Origin: Clostridia bacterium UC5.1-2E3 | GTDB lineage: Bacteria > Bacillota > Clostridia > Lachnospirales > Lachnospiraceae | Length of the DNA stretch: 48,747 bases | Assembly (NCBI GenBank): GCA_001304875.1 | Contig: BBZO01000029.1 | Coordinates: 1 to 48,747 of the forward strand | Direction: 5' to 3' | Part shown: positions 46,077 to 48,747 of the stretch, one piece after another | Position numbering within the stretch: the stretch's first letter is position 1 | How the letters are laid out: each line of letters starts with the position of its first letter | Position numbers and translations under genes: made by a program | Notes under the pieces: model-generated | Told to the model about the DNA's origin: nothing | Seen by the model: the letters and a program-made list of their open reading frames with translations, nothing else | The model's database searches: none

Positions 46077-46544
46077 ATGACGAAGCGTGAGCAGTATGAA
46101 GCAAAGACGGAGGCATTTCTTCTCCCGCTGATGGAGGAGTACCGGTTTGAGCTGGTGGACGTGGAGTACGTGAAGGAGGCCGGAAACTGGTACTTAAGAG
46201 CCTACATCGACAAGGAGGGCGGATTCACGGTGGACGACTGCGAGACGGTGAGCCGCAGGCTCAGCGACTGGCTGGATAAAGAGGACTTCATCGAGGACAG
46301 CTACATCCTGGAGGTCAGCTCCCCGGGGCTTGGCAGACCCTTAAAAAAGGAAAAGGACTTCGTGAGAAACAAAGGCAAAGAAGTGGACATTAAGCTCTAC
46401 AAGGCCATTGACAGGCAGAAGGACTTCACCGGGATCCTGACGGATTTTGACAAGGATACGGTGACGATCACGATGGGAGACGGGGAGACCGTGGTATTTG
46501 ACAAGGCGGACATCGCCCTGATACGCTTATCATTTGATTTCTAA
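46077..46544 (+). CDS. rimP: Ribosome maturation factor RimP
   Basis: A 155-residue intact protein that assists 30S subunit assembly. Family blocks: FELVDVEYVKEAGNWYLRAYIDKEGG, TVDDCETVSRRLSDWLD and LEVSSPGLGRPLK, followed by the C-terminal SH3-like domain (FTGILTDFDKDTVTI). Start ATG 46077 follows an AGGTGG-type site. It leads the conserved rimP-nusA-rnpM-ylxQ-infB operon. Confidence 0.96.
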   Translation: MTKREQYEAKTEAFLLPLMEEYRFELVDVEYVKEAGNWYLRAYIDKEGGFTVDDCETVSRRLSDWLDKEDFIEDSYILEVSSPGLGRPLKKEKDFVRNKGKEVDIKLYKAIDRQKDFTGILTDFDKDTVTITMGDGETVVFDKADIALIRLSFDF

Positions 46545-46573
46545 TTTGAGTGAGATTTTAGGAGGATAAAAAG

Positions 46574-47732
46574 ATGAACAAGGAACTGTTAGAAGCGCTG
46601 GATTTGCTGGAAAAAGAAAAAACATCAGCAAAGACACTCTGCTGGAGGCGATCGAGAACTCCCTTCTGACTGCCTGTAAGAACCACTTTGGCAAGGCGGA
46701 CAATGTGCGCGTCATCATCAACAAGGACACCTGCGATTTCTCCGTGTACGCGGAGAAAGAGGTGGTTGAGGAGGTCGAGGATCCGCTCATGCAGATCAGC
46801 CTGGCCGAGGCGAAGATGATGGATGTGAAGTACGACCTGGGCGACATCGTACAGATTCCGATCAAGTCCAAGGAGTTCGGCCGCATCGCCACCCAGAACG
46901 CGAAGAATGTGATCCTGCAGAAGATCCGCGAGGAAGAGAGAAAGGTTCTCTACAACGACTGGTACTGCAAGGAAAAGGACGTGGTGACCGGTATCGTCCA
47001 GCGCTATGTGGGCAGGAACGTGAGCATCGATTTGGGAAAGATCGACGCGATTTTACCCGAGTCCGAGCAGGTGAAAGGCGAGGTGTTCCGCCCCACCGAG
47101 CGCATCAAGCTCTACATTCTCGAGGTGAAGGATACCCCGAAGGGCCGCGTATTTCCGTGTCCAGAACCCATCCGGATTTCGTGAAGCGTCTCTTTGAGGC
47201 CGAGGTGGCCGAGGTGAAGGACGGAACCGTGGAGATCAAGGCCATTTCCCGTGAGCCCGGCTCCAGGACGAAGATGGCCGTCTGGTCCAACGATCCCAAC
47301 GTGGATCCCGTGGGAGCCTGCGTAGGCTTAAACGGCGCCAGGGTCAACACCGTGGTCAACGAGCTGCGGGGCGAGAAGATCGACATCATCAACTGGGACG
47401 ACAACCCGGCATATCTGATTGAGAACGCGCTGAGCCCGGCCAAGGTTATTTACGTGGCAGCCGACGAGGACGCCAGGGAGGCGCAGGTCATCGTGCCCGA
47501 TTACCAGCTGTCCTTAGCCATCGGCAAGGAGGGACAGAACGCCAGACTGGCAGCCAGACTGACCGGCTACAAGATCGATATCAAGAGCGAGACCCAGGCG
47601 AGAGAGCTGGGACTGTTCGACGAGATGGAGCAGTACGGCGACGAGTACGACAGCGAATACAATAACGCCGAATACGATAACTATCAGGGAGATTACCAGG
47701 AAAACTACCAGGACGATTACCAGGAAAACTAG
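46574..47732 (+). CDS. nusA: Transcription termination/antitermination factor NusA with Tyr/Asp-rich tail (frame broken twice)
   Basis: NusA binds RNA polymerase and nascent RNA, modulating pausing and termination. After repair in the A run 46617-46622 and near 47144 (GGGCCGCG should be GGGCCCGCG) it has 386 residues: N-terminal polymerase-binding domain ([17 protein letters not shown]), S1 domain ([20 protein letters not shown]), KH1 ([37 protein letters not shown]) and KH2 ([25 protein letters not shown]). The last 33 residues form an unusual tail with eight Tyr set among Asp, Glu, Gln and Asn ([13 protein letters not shown] at the end). ATG 46574 follows TTAGGAGGA. Confidence 0.95.
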
Positions 47733-47750
47733 ATTGGGAAGTGATTTATA

Positions 47751-48029
47751 GTGAGTACAGTAAAAAAGATACCGCAGCGGCTCTGCATCGGCTGCGGTGA
47801 GATGAAGAACAAGAAAGAGATGATTCGTGTCTTAAAGACCGCTGAGGACGGGATCGTGATCGACGAGACCGGAAGGAAGAACGGCCGCGGCGCTTACATC
47901 TGCCCCTCCATGGACTGCTTCAGAAAGGCAGTGAAGGGGAAGGGACTGGAGCGCTCCCTCAAGATGGCAATTCCAAAAGAAGTCTACGAGACGCTGGAAA
48001 AGGAGATGGAACGGATTGAGGGAAGATAA
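47751..48029 (+). CDS. rnpM: RNase P modulator RnpM (YlxR)
   Basis: A 92-residue intact RNA-binding protein from GTG 47751. Typical features: PQRLCIGCGEMKNKKEMIRV, DETGRKNGRGAYICPSMDC and AVKGKGLERSLK; four Cys in two pairs. YlxR has been shown in Bacillus to bind and modulate RNase P. It overlaps the next gene by 14 bases. Confidence 0.95.
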   Translation: MSTVKKIPQRLCIGCGEMKNKKEMIRVLKTAEDGIVIDETGRKNGRGAYICPSMDCFRKAVKGKGLERSLKMAIPKEVYETLEKEMERIEGR

Positions 48030-48348
48030 AAAAATACTGAATCTGATCGGCCTGGCCACCAAGGCCGGGAAAGCGCCGAGCGGAGAGTTTTCCACGGAGA
48101 AGGCGGTGAAAGAGGGAAAGGCCGCCATGGTCATCGTCTCCGAGGAGGCGTCAGAGAACACGAAGAAGATGTTCCGGAATATGTGTACTTACTATGAAGT
48201 TCCCCTCTATTATTTTGGGAAAAAAGAGGAACTGGGCCGCGCGATGGGGAAAGAGATGAGAGCCTCCCTTGCCATCGTGGACGGCGGTTTTGCAGGCGCA
48301 CTGGAGAAACTAATGAATGATAACGGAGGTAGTGAGTATGAGAGTTAA
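48016..48348 (+). CDS. ylxQ: L7Ae-family ribosomal protein (YlxQ)
   Basis: A 110-residue intact K-turn RNA-binding protein, read from TTG 48016 with GGAGATGGAACGGA before it. ILNLIGLATKAGKAPSGEFSTEKAV and AAMVIVSEEASENTKKMF are the family pattern. It overlaps rnpM (14 bases) and infB (11 bases), consistent with tight coupling. Confidence 0.93.
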   Translation: MREDKKILNLIGLATKAGKAPSGEFSTEKAVKEGKAAMVIVSEEASENTKKMFRNMCTYYEVPLYYFGKKEELGRAMGKEMRASLAIVDGGFAGALEKLMNDNGGSEYES

Positions 48349-48747
48349 CGATTTGGCGAAAGAACTTGGAAAACCGAACAAGGAGATCATAGAGATATTG
48401 CAGAAAAATCAGATTGATGTAAAGAGTCATATGTCCAGCGTGAGCGACGACCAGGCAGCCCTGGTCCGCAAATCTTACGCTTCGGGTGCAAAGAGCGCTC
48501 CGGTGGGGGCACAGAAAAATGTGTCCGCAGCCGAGGCGAAGCCGGCGGCTCCCGCTAAGGCGAAGGAGGCGGCAAAGCCCGAGGAAAAGCCGGCGGCTCC
48601 TTCCCAGGGAGCCCAGGCGGGCGCAGGCGCTGCCGGCCAGAACGGCGAGCAGCCGAAAAAGAGAATTGCGGCCGTGTTCCGTCCGCAGAACAGCACCCAG
48701 ATGAGAAATAACCGCCAGGGCCGTCCGGGCCAGGGCGGCCGTGACGG
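48338..48747 (+). CDS. infB: Translation initiation factor IF-2, N-terminal part (cut by window end)
   Basis: ATG 48338 follows ACGGAGGTAGTGAGT. The N-terminal IF2 domain (RVNDLAKELGKPNKEIIEILQKNQIDVKSHMS) leads into the variable Ala/Pro/Lys/Glu-rich linker and Gly/Arg/Gln-rich stretch (RQGRPGQGGRDG). The frame is open to the window edge without a break. The GTPase domain lies outside the window. IF-2 delivers fMet-tRNA to the 30S subunit. Confidence 0.95.
   Translation, partial: MRVNDLAKELGKPNKEIIEILQKNQIDVKSHMSSVSDDQAALVRKSYASGAKSAPVGAQKNVSAAEAKPAAPAKAKEAAKPEEKPAAPSQGAQAGAGAAGQNGEQPKKRIAAVFRPQNSTQMRNNRQGRPGQGGRD

Noticed and set aside
1500..47200. Programmed frameshifting or mass gene decay
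   Set aside because: Breaks are spread over unrelated genes, lack slippery-site and stem patterns, and hit essential genes; losses in short runs fit read errors.
1..48747. CRISPR arrays, insertion sequences, prophage or toxin-antitoxin genes
   Set aside because: No spaced direct repeats, transposase or phage genes, or paired small toxin genes were seen on either strand.

Overview
The window is a chromosomal segment of a low-redox Gram-positive anaerobe, most likely a Clostridia/Lachnospiraceae gut bacterium. This is inferred from the rimP-nusA-rnpM-ylxQ-infB block, a SpoVB-type flippase, a glycyl-radical enzyme with its activase, TRAP transporters, lipoboxes of the LTGC/LTAC/LAGC type, strong AGGAGG ribosome binding sites and sigma-A promoters. 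The base composition looks GC-rich for that group. I see no phage, insertion sequence, CRISPR array or origin, and no gene-free stretch longer than 300 bases.

A technical point governs the whole reading. At least 25 genes, including essential ones (ligA, nusA, mnmA), are broken by single-base indels. I reconstructed 48 sites: 47 deletions and one apparent insertion, mostly the loss of one base from a short run (CC, GG, CCC, An). Restoring one base at each site gives full-length proteins of normal family length, so I annotate these as genes with probable sequencing or assembly errors, not as pseudogenes.

Layout. 1-6.7 kb is housekeeping: an unknown protein, queA, a small membrane protein, rluB, ligA, metA and a small XRE-type regulator. 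6.8-15.7 kb holds a SpoVB-like flippase (minus strand), a cysteine desulfurase / NifU scaffold / mnmA / amidase operon, tRNA-Ser(CGA), a secreted membrane-anchored M3 peptidase (minus) and an unknown lipoprotein. 15.8-21.6 kb holds a sodium:alanine symporter, a free-standing 53-residue protein with a duplicated motif, an ABC permease/ATPase pair (minus) and a divergently transcribed two-component system.

The most striking region is 21.6-32.4 kb. A minus-strand pgsB-pgsC-pgsW set (poly-gamma-glutamate synthesis and export) is divergent from a seven-gene plus-strand run: a membrane-anchored AstE-like zinc deacylase, a gamma-glutamyltransferase lipoprotein, a DUF6305-like lipoprotein, a TRAP-type large permease without partners, a 49-residue membrane protein, a second AstE-like deacylase and a second gamma-glutamyltransferase lipoprotein. 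It reads as a make, trim and take-back system for gamma-glutamyl polymer at the cell surface. No PgsA/CapA is seen.

The rest (32.4-45.9 kb) is metabolic: a nitrilase-family amidase; an AraC regulator with a glycyl-radical enzyme of unknown substrate, a prolyl-tRNA editing protein and the radical-SAM activase; then a Gfo/Idh/MocA dehydrogenase, a cysteine-rich unknown protein, a complete TRAP transporter, a Cgl0159-type (beta/alpha)8 protein, a GntR/FCD regulator and proC. The window ends in the rimP-nusA-rnpM-ylxQ-infB operon, cut inside infB.
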